DNA of 64,000 nt from Methanocaldococcus villosus KIN24-T80 (GCF_000371805.1 NZ_AQUK01000001.1:756268-820267); one strand, 5' to 3'; shown: positions 9,056 to 18,576, counted from the stretch's first letter. The notes: generated by a model from the sequence alone, not told the origin. A program made the numbers and translations.

Positions 9056-10081
9056 GTAATAACCATAGTATGTTTTTCTCATCTTTTTTATAATTTCTGT
9101 TGAGTTTAAATTTTCTTTTTGTATATCTAACAATTCTTTTGGTATTTTTCCTTTTTTTATTTTTTTAGTTGATATATATTTTCCCTTTTTTGTTAAAATA
9201 TCTTTTAGAATCATTTTATTTTTTTCTCTTTCATTTATAATTTCCTCCTTTCTAGCATTTAATTTCTTATCTCTATATGGTAAAGCTGTTATGGATAATG
9301 CTATAACTCTCTCATCAACTTCATTTATCCTTTTACTCCATCTGTTCTTATAAGCTAAAGATATACACCTTTTTCTATCTAAACTCTCTTCTTCAGAAAT
9401 GATAAATGAGTTATCAACTAAAGCAGATCTAAATGGTATTGATGAGGAATAGGATAATAAAACCCCACCATTTTTTAATCTAAGATAAACCTCTCTTAAA
9501 AAATCATATGTATAGAGTGTAGGATCTCTCTTTGGAGAGAAAGCATCATGAAAAACTATATCATAACAAGATTGTGACTTTTTAATAAACTTCCTAGCAT
9601 CCTCTATATACAATTTTATATTTTCATGTTCAGATTTATAATTTGGTAGGAAATGCTCCCTTATTTTATCCTTTATTATCTCATGTTCTTCAAATGGTAT
9701 ATCTAAGAATAGAGATAGGAATAATACTTCTTCAGAAATTTCAACCATGTCTATTTTAGCTCTTTTATTAAAGTGTAAAGCTGCAACAGCATTATAACAA
9801 AGCCCACTACAGAGATCCAATATTTTTGGCTCTTTCATTTTTTCTAAGTTAGAAGGTTTAACAAATTTATAAATAGCTTCAGTCAAAGCTCCAATTCTGG
9901 AGTGCATCATCTCATTTATATCCTCTGAAACTAATGTTAAACTCCCGTCTTCTGTCTCCACTAACAAATTTTTCTCTTTTAATTCATTTATTATCTTACC
10001 CTTAATATAATCCTCATTTTCTAAATTATACTTCTTAATGTATTTTCTTATTATAGATAGAGCTTTACTATTTACTAACAA
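9014..10081 (-). CDS. MnmC-like SAM-dependent methyltransferase (DUF752)
   Basis: 355 residues. A Rossmann methyltransferase core has ILDLCSGLCYNA as the SAM-binding loop and DIVFHDAFSPKRDPTLYT as the DUF752/MnmC signature. About 80 extra N-terminal residues precede the core and a basic tail follows it. The bacterial relative MnmC methylates nm5s2U34 in tRNA. The TTG start at 10079-10081 abuts the SepSecS stop, with GTGAT just upstream, so the two are co-translated. A role in modifying the tRNA(Sec) or another U34 is inferred from this pairing. Confidence 0.8.
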   Translation of the reverse strand: MLVNSKALSIIRKYIKKYNLENEDYIKGKIINELKEKNLLVETEDGSLTLVSEDINEMMHSRIGALTEAIYKFVKPSNLEKMKEPKILDLCSGLCYNAVAALHFNKRAKIDMVEISEEVLFLSLFLDIPFEEHEIIKDKIREHFLPNYKSEHENIKLYIEDARKFIKKSQSCYDIVFHDAFSPKRDPTLYTYDFLREVYLRLKNGGVLLSYSSSIPFRSALVDNSFIISEEESLDRKRCISLAYKNRWSKRINEVDERVIALSITALPYRDKKLNARKEEIINEREKNKMILKDILTKKGKYISTKKIKKGKIPKELLDIQKENLNSTEIIKKMRKTYYGYYSFQDLIENFSHLY

Positions 10082-11389
10082 TTATATCACTCTTTCAAGT
10101 TTTTCAACTACCTTATATATGTCCTCTTCTTTAACCCCAATAGCGGAATTTACAACAATATAATCATAAGGGTATTCTCCTAAATAGCAGGTTCCAAATT
10201 TATCATTCTTTCTAACCCCTCTTGGGCCTGTTATTCTCAAATTATACAATTTTGCAGCAACTTCAACAGGATCTTTTTTTGTAGTTATAGCTGAAGAAAT
10301 TGGATTTTTTACATTTAAAACTTTTTCTCCTTTTTTCTCTGCAAGTTCATTTAATAAATTATCTAACAACTTCTTACACTCTTTTTGCTTTTTCATTAAA
10401 TCTAAATATTTATTCATACCTAAAGATAAGAAGGATATCAATATATTAACCACTGGTGTAGCACAAGCCCTTCCTGGATAACAGAGAGAGGTTTCTCTCA
10501 AAAATTCTTTATCTCTTGAATAAATAATACCCCCTCCAATGGGTGTGAATAGATTTTTATCTGAAGAACTAACAACAGCATCAACCCTATATTTAAATGC
10601 CTTATTTAATTTATCAATGTAGAATTTGTTTTGAATAGCATAAGCTCCATTAATTATATGAGGGATATTAAATTCCTCACAGATTTTTGAGATTTCTATA
10701 ACATCATCACTTTCTCTTGGAGGAAAAAATGTTAAAGTACTTAAAACACAGGGGTTATTATTTTCTTTTATCTCCTTTTTTATAGCATTCTCTATATCAG
10801 AAACATCAACTCTAACAGCATCTTCATAAAGTTTTGTCTCAACTAATCTCATTCTCATACCTATAAAAGAAGTAGCTTTTATTGGGCTTTTATGTGATGC
10901 ATATGGGTAAATAACAACATTTGAATAATATCTTTTCCTTGCTGCACTTAAGCATAATGCCAAAGACATTCCAGTTGCTACTGGAGTAGCTATTGCATTA
11001 ACTTTTAATCCCAAATTTTTCAAAAAATTTTCTAAAATCTTGTTAGTTAGGGCATACATTATACTTGCCCCTGGGGCTTTAGGTTGGGCATCAATTAAAT
11101 TTCCACTCCTACCAATACCATGACAAAACCCTGCAACAAGTTCATTTTGAATTCTTGAAGCAATTCTTGCTTCCCTTTCTCCTATTTGAATAACTTTAGG
11201 ATCTTTATCAGTATCCATTAAAGATAAGATTTTTAATAGAAGTTTTATTTTATCATCATCTAAACCTTCCTTTGGGATTTTTCTCTGATTAAAAATCTCC
11301 TCTATTATATTTAAATTATCTTTTAAAGTTAATTTTCCTCTTTTTTCCATATTTTCTGGAATGAGTCCAGTAAAATTTAAATTGAGCAT
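10082..11389 (-). CDS. spcS: O-phosphoseryl-tRNA(Sec):Sec-tRNA synthase (SepSecS)
   Basis: The PLP enzyme that converts Sep-tRNA(Sec) to Sec-tRNA(Sec) with selenophosphate, the last step of archaeal Sec synthesis. Its 435 residues match family length. Visible family landmarks are FCHGIGRSGNL, the P-loop-like ASHKSPIKA, STLTFFPPRESDD and VSSSDKNLFTPIGG, with the Schiff-base Lys near residue 278, then GPRGVRKND. It is needed for all four selenoproteins in this window. It has its own divergent promoter facing the molybdate/tungstate transporter and is followed immediately by the DUF752 methyltransferase. Confidence 0.96.
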   Translation of the reverse strand: MLNLNFTGLIPENMEKRGKLTLKDNLNIIEEIFNQRKIPKEGLDDDKIKLLLKILSLMDTDKDPKVIQIGEREARIASRIQNELVAGFCHGIGRSGNLIDAQPKAPGASIMYALTNKILENFLKNLGLKVNAIATPVATGMSLALCLSAARKRYYSNVVIYPYASHKSPIKATSFIGMRMRLVETKLYEDAVRVDVSDIENAIKKEIKENNNPCVLSTLTFFPPRESDDVIEISKICEEFNIPHIINGAYAIQNKFYIDKLNKAFKYRVDAVVSSSDKNLFTPIGGGIIYSRDKEFLRETSLCYPGRACATPVVNILISFLSLGMNKYLDLMKKQKECKKLLDNLLNELAEKKGEKVLNVKNPISSAITTKKDPVEVAAKLYNLRITGPRGVRKNDKFGTCYLGEYPYDYIVVNSAIGVKEEDIYKVVEKLERVI

Positions 11390-11439
11390 AATATCATCCT
11401 CAAAATAAAATTAATCAATCTTCATTATAATATGGAAAC

Positions 11440-11449
11440 TATATATAAA
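11440..11449 (-). promoter_or_regulatory. TATA box of spcS
   Basis: On the minus strand GAAAGAAG (BRE-like) precedes TTTATATATAG. Initiation about 25 bases on would leave a leader of about 28 bases before ATG 11389. Confidence 0.5.
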
Positions 11450-11457
11450 CTTCTTTC

Positions 11458-11499
11458 CTAACATTTTTGTTAATCTAATATAATTAACATAAAGGTTAA
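11458..11499 (+). promoter_or_regulatory. Two inverted repeats in the modA promoter region
   Basis: CTAAC-N6-GTTAA (11458-11473) and TTAAC-N6-GTTAA (11484-11499) have the same design, 26 bases centre to centre. They flank the AT-rich stretch AATATAAT (11477-11484), the likeliest TATA box for modA. A half site TTAAC lies at 11517. This fits a dimeric repressor of the transporter, perhaps ModE-like. The factor is not known from this window. Confidence 0.45.
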
Positions 11500-11546
11500 A
11501 TAGTAATGTATTATAATTAACACAATGAAAGATTTGAGGTGGAGGT

Positions 11547-12350
11547 ATGAAAAAATTTACCATTTTAATTTTAACTGTGGGGTTTCTACTTATAACACTA
11601 TGTGGATGTACAGAGAAAACACATGACTCTCAAAACAGTGCAAAAATCTACGAAGGGCATAGCATTATAGTCTTATGTGGGGCTGGTTTGATAAAACCTA
11701 TGGAAGAATTGAAAAGAAATTTTGAAAACAAAACTGGAGCAAAAGTAAATGTTCATTATGGAGGTAGTGCTGAATTATTTGGAATCTTAAAAACAACTGG
11801 TGGGGATGTGTTTATCCCAGGGGCATATAAATACACAAAAGATGCTATGGATATAGGGTTGATTTTAAATGACACTGTTAAAAACATAACTTACCATATC
11901 CCAGTTATTATAGTTCCAAAAGGAAATCCTAAGAATATTAAAGATTTAAATGACTTAACAAAACCAGGAGTTAGAATAGCAATAGGAGATCCTAAATCCT
12001 CTGCAATTGGAAAAGTATCTGTAAAAATATTTGAAAAGAACAAGATTTGGGAAAAGGTAAAACCAAATATTGTAGTATATGCTCCAACAGTTAATCAGCT
12101 TTTAATATATGTGGCAACTAAACAAGTTGATGCAGCCATCATTTGGGAGGATATGACTACATGGTCACAGGCAAAAGGAAAAATAGAGGTTATTGAGATT
12201 CCAAAAGATAAAAACATAATAAAAACAATCCCAACAGCAGTTACAACAAAAGCTAAGGATTTGGAAGTTGCAAAAGCATTTAACAATTACATTTCAAGTG
12301 ATGAGGCAAAAACAATATGGGAAAAATGGGGGTTTAAACCATGCAGGTAA
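11547..12350 (+). CDS. modA: Molybdate/tungstate ABC transporter, substrate-binding lipoprotein (ModA family)
   Basis: 267 residues. A hydrophobic signal peptide ends in the lipobox-like LCGC (Cys21), so the mature protein is tethered outside the membrane. The body is a type II periplasmic-binding fold of the ModA family: LCGAGLIKPMEEL, HYGGSAELFGIL, GDPKSSAIGK and KQVDAAIIWEDM. It is shorter than WtpA-type tungstate binders. The start ATG has a strong GAGGTGGAGG. First gene of modABC. It probably supplies tungsten or molybdenum for formylmethanofuran dehydrogenase. Which oxyanion it prefers cannot be told here. Confidence 0.88.
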   Translation: MKKFTILILTVGFLLITLCGCTEKTHDSQNSAKIYEGHSIIVLCGAGLIKPMEELKRNFENKTGAKVNVHYGGSAELFGILKTTGGDVFIPGAYKYTKDAMDIGLILNDTVKNITYHIPVIIVPKGNPKNIKDLNDLTKPGVRIAIGDPKSSAIGKVSVKIFEKNKIWEKVKPNIVVYAPTVNQLLIYVATKQVDAAIIWEDMTTWSQAKGKIEVIEIPKDKNIIKTIPTAVTTKAKDLEVAKAFNNYISSDEAKTIWEKWGFKPCR

Positions 12351-13141
12351 TTTCTTTTAGAAAATTCTGTATATTTATTGCGCTCTTACTAACATCACTA
12401 CTTTTCATAGCAATTATCTCACTGTTTTTAGTCCCAAATCCAAAAGATGTATTGTCCTCAATAAGAACTAAAGAAATGATTTACTCTTTAAAACTTTCAA
12501 TCATAACTTCTCTAATTTCAACTTTCACTGTAATGTTATTATCAATACCCGCAGGTTATGCATTATCAAGATATTCATTTAAAGGAAAAAATATGGTTAA
12601 ATCCATACTTGACTTACCTATAGCATTTCCAGAGTTGGTTTTAGGTTTAGCATTGTTACTCCTCTTTGGTCAAACCTATATTGGAAAGTTTCTTGAGAGC
12701 ATAGGAATACATGTGGTTTTTACAAAACTTGGTATAATTGTTGCTCAGGTATTTACAGCATTACCTTATGGTATAAGGATAATTTACTCCACATTTGAAG
12801 AGATAAGCCCAAGGTATGAATTTGTTTCAAGGGCTCTTGGATATAACGAACTTGAAACATTTATAAATGTAACACTGCCCTTAGCAAAGAATGGATTATT
12901 TGCCTCTACAATCATAACTTTTGCAAGGTGCATGGGAGCATTTGGAGCAGTTCTTATACTTGCAGGAGGTTCTTACTGTTATACAGAAACACTTCCAATA
13001 ACACTCTACTTAAACATATCCTATGGAAATATAGGGATGGCAATTACAAGTGGAATTGTTTTAGTTATAATATCATTCATTGCAATATTTGCATTTGAAA
13101 AATTGGAAAGTAGCATGAGAAAAGGAGAAAATAAAATTTAA
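12341..13141 (+). CDS. modB: Molybdate/tungstate ABC transporter permease
   Basis: 266 residues with about six hydrophobic membrane segments and the ABC permease EAA-type loop RALGYNELETFINVTLPLAKNG, which contacts the ATPase coupling helix. LPIAFPELVLGLALL is typical of the ModB/CysT group. The ATG overlaps the end of modA by 10 bases, giving translational coupling. Cytoplasmic membrane; it works with the neighbouring ModA and ModC. Confidence 0.9.
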   Translation: MQVISFRKFCIFIALLLTSLLFIAIISLFLVPNPKDVLSSIRTKEMIYSLKLSIITSLISTFTVMLLSIPAGYALSRYSFKGKNMVKSILDLPIAFPELVLGLALLLLFGQTYIGKFLESIGIHVVFTKLGIIVAQVFTALPYGIRIIYSTFEEISPRYEFVSRALGYNELETFINVTLPLAKNGLFASTIITFARCMGAFGAVLILAGGSYCYTETLPITLYLNISYGNIGMAITSGIVLVIISFIAIFAFEKLESSMRKGENKI

Positions 13142-13163
13142 TCCTTATTTAGGGTGAGAATAA

Positions 13164-14228
13164 ATGTCATTTATCCAATTAGAAAATGTGAATATTAAAT
13201 TAGGGGAATTTCATCTTAAAGATTGTAGTTTAAGTGTTGAAGAAGGAGATTATTTTACAATTATTGGTCCTACTGGGAGTGGTAAAACTATATTGTTGGA
13301 AACAATAGCAGGTTTTTATAAACCTGATAGTGGTAGAATAATTATGAATGGTATAGATATAACTGAACTTCCACCAGAAAAAAGAAATATAAGTATAGTT
13401 TATCAAGATTGTATGCTTTTTCCAAATATGAATGTTTTTGATAATATAGCATATGGTTTGAGGAAAAAAATTAAAGATAAAGAAACAATAAAAAATGAAG
13501 TCATCCATATCGCAAAAATTTTAGATATTGAACATCTCTTAGATAGATATCCAACAACACTTAGTGGTGGGGAGATTCAAAGAACTGCAATAGCAAGAGC
13601 TCTTATTGTTAAACCAAAACTCCTTCTTATGGATGAGCCTTTTAGTGCATTAGATGTGAAAACAAAAGAGAAATTAAGAAATCTCTTAAAGAAGGTTATT
13701 GATGAATATAACACCACAGTTATCCATGTAACCCATGATCTTGATGATGTTTGGAGTTTAGCTAATAAAGTTGCTGTTATGAGGTATGGAAAAATTCTTC
13801 AAATTGGTACGCCTGAGGAGATATTTAATAAACCTCTTCCAAATTTTGTAGCAGATTTTGTAGGAACAAATGTATTGACTGCTGAGGTTATTGGAAAAGA
13901 AGGAAATTTAACAGTTTTAAATGTTAATGGTTTAACTATTTATTCCACTGATAAATTGGATTTAAATGATAAACTTATAAAGATTTCAATTAGACCTGAA
14001 AAAATTATAATTTTAAATGGACATAATAATCCTAACAAGAAAAATATTTTCACTGGAAAAGTTAAACAAGTTATTAAAAAAGGGTATTTTATATGTTTAG
14101 TTGTAGATATAAATGGCATAAATATAAATATAACAATTACACCAAATACACATTTATTAGATTTTAAAGAAGGTGATGAGATAGATATACTAATCAAACC
14201 AGAAGATGTCCACATCATAAAATATTAA
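13164..14228 (+). CDS. modC: Molybdate/tungstate ABC transporter ATPase with TOBE domain
   Basis: 354 residues. The ATPase domain (about 1-235) has Walker A GPTGSGKT, signature LSGGEIQRTA, Walker B LLLMDEP and the switch HVTHD. The C-terminal 110 residues have TOBE-type oxyanion-sensing features (SIRPEKIIIL, FTGKVKQVIKKGYF). The start ATG follows GGGTGAG. The last 4 bases overlap the convergent fwdC gene. In ModC/WtpC relatives the TOBE domain binds the transported oxyanion and inhibits transport, so feedback control is likely. Confidence 0.92.
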   Translation: MSFIQLENVNIKLGEFHLKDCSLSVEEGDYFTIIGPTGSGKTILLETIAGFYKPDSGRIIMNGIDITELPPEKRNISIVYQDCMLFPNMNVFDNIAYGLRKKIKDKETIKNEVIHIAKILDIEHLLDRYPTTLSGGEIQRTAIARALIVKPKLLLMDEPFSALDVKTKEKLRNLLKKVIDEYNTTVIHVTHDLDDVWSLANKVAVMRYGKILQIGTPEEIFNKPLPNFVADFVGTNVLTAEVIGKEGNLTVLNVNGLTIYSTDKLDLNDKLIKISIRPEKIIILNGHNNPNKKNIFTGKVKQVIKKGYFICLVVDINGININITITPNTHLLDFKEGDEIDILIKPEDVHIIKY

Positions 14229-15046
14229 AATAGGTTAGGATTTTTATCTACTGAAATGTATAATTGCCCTTTTGGTTTCTCATTAACAAAATCTCCTGTT
14301 AATTTATAAAATTTACCTTCTACTTTAACTCCAGGATCTTTTTTCTTTAATTTTATTACAGGATTTTCTACAATACCTTCATATTTAAATGATGGTAATA
14401 AATCTTCTACCTCACCATAAACTACTATAGCCCCAGCTTTCATTTCTCCCCCTAACCTTGGCCCAACATTTCCATTAACAAATATAATTCCTCCATTTTG
14501 ATGTATTCCTAAATACATTCCTGCATTTCCTTTAATGTGTATTTCCCCTCCATTCATAAACTCTCCAGCTTCTGATCCAATATTTCCTTCAACAATTATT
14601 TTTCCTCCACTCATCCCTCTCCAATCTCCTCTATATGATGAACCTAAATAGTTTTTAGCATTACCTTTAATAATAAGCTCTCCTCCTTTTAAATTCATTC
14701 CAGCCCATGAATCTGCATTTCCTTCAACAATTATTTTTCCTCCTTTCATCTCTGCCCCTACACCTATTCCTGCATCACCTTCAACTACAATCTCTCCTTT
14801 TGTCATTTTAGCTCCAATATACTTTAACTTCATTGTTGAGTTTTTTATAATTATTCTTGGCTCACTATCTATCTCATTTAATTCAATATCGAAAATATCT
14901 TCTAATTTAACAATTTTTTTTCCACAGTAGAGTTTTATATCTTTTATTTCATCAATTTTCATACTTTCTATTTTTTCTGGTAATACAGGATCCATCTCTA
15001 CAGGAGAAACTAACTCTTTCTTTAGCTCCAATATCAACTCTTTCAT
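14225..15046 (-). CDS. fwdC: Formylmethanofuran dehydrogenase subunit C
   Basis: About 273 residues. The centre is a run of right-handed beta-helix repeats of the form GGxIxVxGNAGxxxG (GGKIIVEGNAD, GGELIIKGNAKNYLG and others), also found in glutamate synthase alpha. FwdC is the structural subunit that packs against FwdA and FwdB. Start ATG 15046 is chosen because GGTGA lies 4 bases before it. The longer frame would overlap the fwdA end. Last gene of the fwd operon. Confidence 0.95.
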   Translation of the reverse strand: MKELILELKKELVSPVEMDPVLPEKIESMKIDEIKDIKLYCGKKIVKLEDIFDIELNEIDSEPRIIIKNSTMKLKYIGAKMTKGEIVVEGDAGIGVGAEMKGGKIIVEGNADSWAGMNLKGGELIIKGNAKNYLGSSYRGDWRGMSGGKIIVEGNIGSEAGEFMNGGEIHIKGNAGMYLGIHQNGGIIFVNGNVGPRLGGEMKAGAIVVYGEVEDLLPSFKYEGIVENPVIKLKKKDPGVKVEGKFYKLTGDFVNEKPKGQLYISVDKNPNLF

Positions 15047-15065
15047 CATTTCACCAAAAAAGTTT

Positions 15066-16766
15066 TTAGTTAATATCTGTAGCATCTATTTTAATAACTC
15101 TCCAGCTTCTTGCATATTCATCAGAAACTGGATAGTTATCAAGATTTACTGAGTAATATCTCTTAAACTTCTCTTCTAGATCTTTTTCAACCTCTTTCAT
15201 TATATCTTCTCCAACTTGAACATCTAAGTAAATTGTATCTCCAAAGACCTCTTTAACAATTTCTCCATCTTTAACAACAATTTCTCCTCTCTTTAATACA
15301 TATTTAGCAAATCTGAAAGCTCTTTCAATTTTTTTACCATCCTTTTCTTCTGGATCTATTTTATATATAGCAATATCTGCCTCTGCCCCCACACCAAGAT
15401 GTCCTTTAAATTCACTAATTCCTAAAACCTTAGCTGGGTTAGCCCTTGTTACTTTAGCTATATCATATAAATCATACTCTTTATCAACATCTGCTATTCT
15501 TGCTCTCTCAACAGCCCATTTATGAACCTTATTTAACCATTCATCTCTATACTTCTTGCTCATCAACCATGCTATTATTCTTGGATATCTTGTAAATGGT
15601 CCTGCATTTGGATGATCTGTTGATAGAATTAACTTATCTACATCAGTGTAAAGGAACAATTCTAAACCAATAGCCCACTGTAATGCATAAACTGGACCTT
15701 TTGGAGAGTAAATAAATGGCACTACTCCTGAACCTGTTTCTAATTCAACATCACAGTTAGCCCACTTTAATTTATTTGTTCTATGTAAATCATATTCCAT
15801 AGGTCCATCAGCAGTCATAGTTGTAGTTTCATCCAATGTTATTTGCCCAACATCTATCATAATGTGTTTAGATTTATTAACATACTCAGCAATTTCCACC
15901 CCTCTTGCCTCAAAATCTTTCCAAGAAGTTCCACCATAAGAGTGGAATTGAGCATGAGTATTATAATAAGATGTTTCTCTCTCTCCAATCCTTGGTTTGG
16001 CTTTTACATCTTCTAATAATTTCATAGTTTCTATTGTTGTTTCCCAATTTCCTGGATGTCCTAAATTGTTTGGATGTACATGAATAGAGTGGGGTAAGCC
16101 AAGCATCTCATTTACAATTCCCAAACCTTTAACAATTTCTCTTGGAGTTATGTCAAACCCTGGAACTGGATCATCTAAGCTTGTAACATTTAGCCCCCAT
16201 CCCCAAGCTTCTGTTCCTCCTGGATTAACAATTTTTATAGCATAACCTCTTGTAGCTCTTAATACCCAAGCCACATAAGCTGCTAAAGCTTTATAATCTT
16301 TTTCTATTAAATACTGGAAAACAAACCAATTGTTTCCAAAAAGTGGATAAGCAGCTTTATCTATTTGTGGAGTGTCATAAAATTCTTCATGAACGTGCCT
16401 TGCTAATAATGGAGGCATTGCTGGCTCAAAAACTGTTGTATAACCCATTTCACAGTATTGATACCCTGTTTTATATGTTGATGGGACAGAAAACCCTGTT
16501 CCTGATTTTAATCCCTCTTTTTTATATACATCTTTAACACTATCCTCAGGTCTAAATATTCTACCAACATTAACTTTTGGTCCTGCAATGTGGCTATGGG
16601 GATCTACCCCCCCAGGCATTACTACACAGCCAGAAGCATCAATAACTTTAGCATTTTCAGAAACTTTTTCAACTATTTTTCCATCTTTAACACATATATC
16701 CATTTTTTCTCCATTAACACCATTTAAAGGATCATAAACAATTCCATTTTTTATTATGTATTCCAT
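15066..16766 (-). CDS. fwdA: Formylmethanofuran dehydrogenase subunit A (amidohydrolase)
   Basis: 566 residues, full family length. A metal-dependent amidohydrolase related to dihydroorotase. PGGVDPHSHIAG carries the first binuclear-metal histidines. HVHPNN, HAQFHSYGG and STDHPNAGPFTRYPR follow as further metal and active-site segments. FwdA condenses formate, made by FwdB/FwuB and channelled through the complex, with methanofuran. It sits between fwdD (10 bases) and fwdC. No fwdB lies between A and C or elsewhere in this operon. Confidence 0.96.
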   Translation of the reverse strand: MEYIIKNGIVYDPLNGVNGEKMDICVKDGKIVEKVSENAKVIDASGCVVMPGGVDPHSHIAGPKVNVGRIFRPEDSVKDVYKKEGLKSGTGFSVPSTYKTGYQYCEMGYTTVFEPAMPPLLARHVHEEFYDTPQIDKAAYPLFGNNWFVFQYLIEKDYKALAAYVAWVLRATRGYAIKIVNPGGTEAWGWGLNVTSLDDPVPGFDITPREIVKGLGIVNEMLGLPHSIHVHPNNLGHPGNWETTIETMKLLEDVKAKPRIGERETSYYNTHAQFHSYGGTSWKDFEARGVEIAEYVNKSKHIMIDVGQITLDETTTMTADGPMEYDLHRTNKLKWANCDVELETGSGVVPFIYSPKGPVYALQWAIGLELFLYTDVDKLILSTDHPNAGPFTRYPRIIAWLMSKKYRDEWLNKVHKWAVERARIADVDKEYDLYDIAKVTRANPAKVLGISEFKGHLGVGAEADIAIYKIDPEEKDGKKIERAFRFAKYVLKRGEIVVKDGEIVKEVFGDTIYLDVQVGEDIMKEVEKDLEEKFKRYYSVNLDNYPVSDEYARSWRVIKIDATDIN

Positions 16767-16776
16767 AATTTCACCT

Positions 16777-17169
16777 TTATTTTATGTAATATTTTTTCAT
16801 AAGCTCTTCCATACTTAACACTTCTTCATCAGTTTTTTCTACTTCAACATAATAGTCATAATCTCCTTTAAAATATGGCATTCCTGTACTATCAGTGTAA
16901 GGATGAACTACAAGATTAGCCCAAGGTCCCATAGGGATGTATATGCTTCCTTCAGGTAATCTTTCATTAGCTTTTTTAACATAAACAACAACTTCTCCAA
17001 ACTCAGATTTTACTTTAATTTTATCTCCTTCTTTAACATTAAGCTTTTTCATGTCTTCTTCATTCATATAGGCAATTGCAGCAGCTTTTCTATATAACTC
17101 TAAATTTTTTCCAGCCTCTATTCCCTGACCTTGCCAAATAGTTCTACCAGTGTTAAGCTTAAACTTCAT
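16777..17169 (-). CDS. fwdD: Formylmethanofuran dehydrogenase subunit D
   Basis: 130 residues forming a molybdopterin-dinucleotide-binding beta-barrel domain like the C-terminus of formate dehydrogenase alpha: TGRTIWQGQGIEAGK, MNEEDMKKLNVKEGDKIKV, YIPMGPWANLVV. It completes the active-site pocket of the B subunit, which is encoded 10 kb away by fwuB. The ATG follows AGGTGAAATA. It is spaced 10 bases from fwdA and 8 from fwdG. Confidence 0.95.
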   Translation of the reverse strand: MKFKLNTGRTIWQGQGIEAGKNLELYRKAAAIAYMNEEDMKKLNVKEGDKIKVKSEFGEVVVYVKKANERLPEGSIYIPMGPWANLVVHPYTDSTGMPYFKGDYDYYVEVEKTDEEVLSMEELMKKYYIK

Positions 17170-17177
17170 TATTTCAC

Positions 17178-17429
17178 CTAAATCAATTTAAATCTTAATT
17201 CTATAGCATTAACTGGGCAAGCTTCAACACATGCTCCACAACCCCCACATAGTTCAGGATTAACTACTTTAACAGTTCCATTTTCTACCAATATAACAAC
17301 ACTTTCCTCATTATAAGGCCCTTTGCCTCCCCATGTTTCTGGTAGTTTAGCATTTACAGGACATGAAACAACACAGTTACCACAGCCATGACACTTTTCT
17401 TCATGAACTATTAACTCATAAGCTTTCAT
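17178..17429 (-). CDS. fwdG: Formylmethanofuran dehydrogenase ferredoxin subunit G
   Basis: 83 residues with two CxxCxxCxxxCP sets (CHGCGNCVVSCP and CGGCGACVEACP), hence a 2x[4Fe-4S] ferredoxin. In the solved Fwd complex FwdG links the B-subunit cluster to the FwdF polyferredoxin. Tight operon spacing on both sides and the GGTGAGGAA ribosome site support the start. Confidence 0.93.
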   Translation of the reverse strand: MKAYELIVHEEKCHGCGNCVVSCPVNAKLPETWGGKGPYNEESVVILVENGTVKVVNPELCGGCGACVEACPVNAIELRFKLI

Positions 17430-17439
17430 TTCCTCACCT

Positions 17440-18576
17440 TTAATTTGTTGTTAATTTTTTGAAAGCTAATTTCCATGCTAATGCTTCTGGCTCTCTTTCA
17501 AAGTTAATTTTTGTTCTCTTTATTGTTATAGCATTTATTGGACATGCTTTTGAACACGCTCCACAAAGAACACAGAGATCTTGATTAACATAAATCTTTT
17601 CTGTTTTTTTAGGGATATCTTTTAAGCATATTCCACAGGTTTCACATATCTCTTTACTAACAGGATATTCACTTTTACCCTTTATTTTATCAGATTCTGG
17701 AAACTCTATAGCTGAACATGGACAGATAGCTACACAAGCCCCACAGGCATTACAAAGGTTTGTATCAATAATTACTTCTCCTTCAAATGGTTTTTCAACT
17801 TCTATAGCATCTGCTGGGCAAATTAAAGCACACCATCCACAGGTAACACATTTCTCTTTATCAACTTTAGTTTCTCCAGTAATGTCTTTATAAAGCTTAG
17901 CTTTTTTAACTCTCTTTATCATTGGACACTTATAACATATAACTTCAATAGCATCATGAGGACAGACAAATTCACAAACTTTACAGTAAACACATAAATC
18001 CTTATCAACTTTGATATCCAAAACAGGTTTTGGACAGACTGGTGATGGAGGGATATAGTCTAATATAATAGCATCAGCTGGACAGTAATCAGCACAGATT
18101 CCACAGAGAACACATCTATCTTTATTAATATTTATTTCTCCAATAACAAAATTCTTTCTTTCAGCTAACTCCCTATCAACTGTTATAGCATCCCTTGGAC
18201 AGACCATTTCACACTGCTCACACAACACACACTTATCTTGACTAATCTTTATAGATCTCTTTATTTTTGGATAATTCTCATCCTCTTTAATTGATTTTCC
18301 ATTTATTTTTAAGTCCATTGCATCAAATGGACATGCTGCTGCACAGAGACCACAGAGAGCACATGCATCTTTATCTATATCTAACTTTGGAGCATCTACA
18401 AGTCCTTTAGCTATTGCTCCTAAAGGACCAAGATGTATAGCTGAACATGGACAGATGTCATAACATATTCCACAGCCAACACATTTGCTATCTAACCAGA
18501 TTAACTCTCTTTCTTGTTTTCCTTCTCTCTTTATAATTAAACCATCTTCAAAATACTCTTTTATTTGCACTATCAT
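17440..18576 (-). CDS. fwdF: Formylmethanofuran dehydrogenase polyferredoxin subunit F
   Basis: 378 residues. Eight canonical CxxCxxCxxxCP sets (for example CVGCGICYDICP, CALCGLCAAACP, CVTCGWCALICP) plus one incomplete set, CETCGIC, before the last. FwdF forms the electron wire of the Fwd complex. The start ATG (18576) lies inside the upstream HTH-ferredoxin gene (29-base overlap), behind GAGGGAAAATT. Electrons presumably come from the Hdr/Vhu complex or ferredoxin. Confidence 0.94.
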   Translation of the reverse strand: MIVQIKEYFEDGLIIKREGKQERELIWLDSKCVGCGICYDICPCSAIHLGPLGAIAKGLVDAPKLDIDKDACALCGLCAAACPFDAMDLKINGKSIKEDENYPKIKRSIKISQDKCVLCEQCEMVCPRDAITVDRELAERKNFVIGEININKDRCVLCGICADYCPADAIILDYIPPSPVCPKPVLDIKVDKDLCVYCKVCEFVCPHDAIEVICYKCPMIKRVKKAKLYKDITGETKVDKEKCVTCGWCALICPADAIEVEKPFEGEVIIDTNLCNACGACVAICPCSAIEFPESDKIKGKSEYPVSKEICETCGICLKDIPKKTEKIYVNQDLCVLCGACSKACPINAITIKRTKINFEREPEALAWKLAFKKLTTN

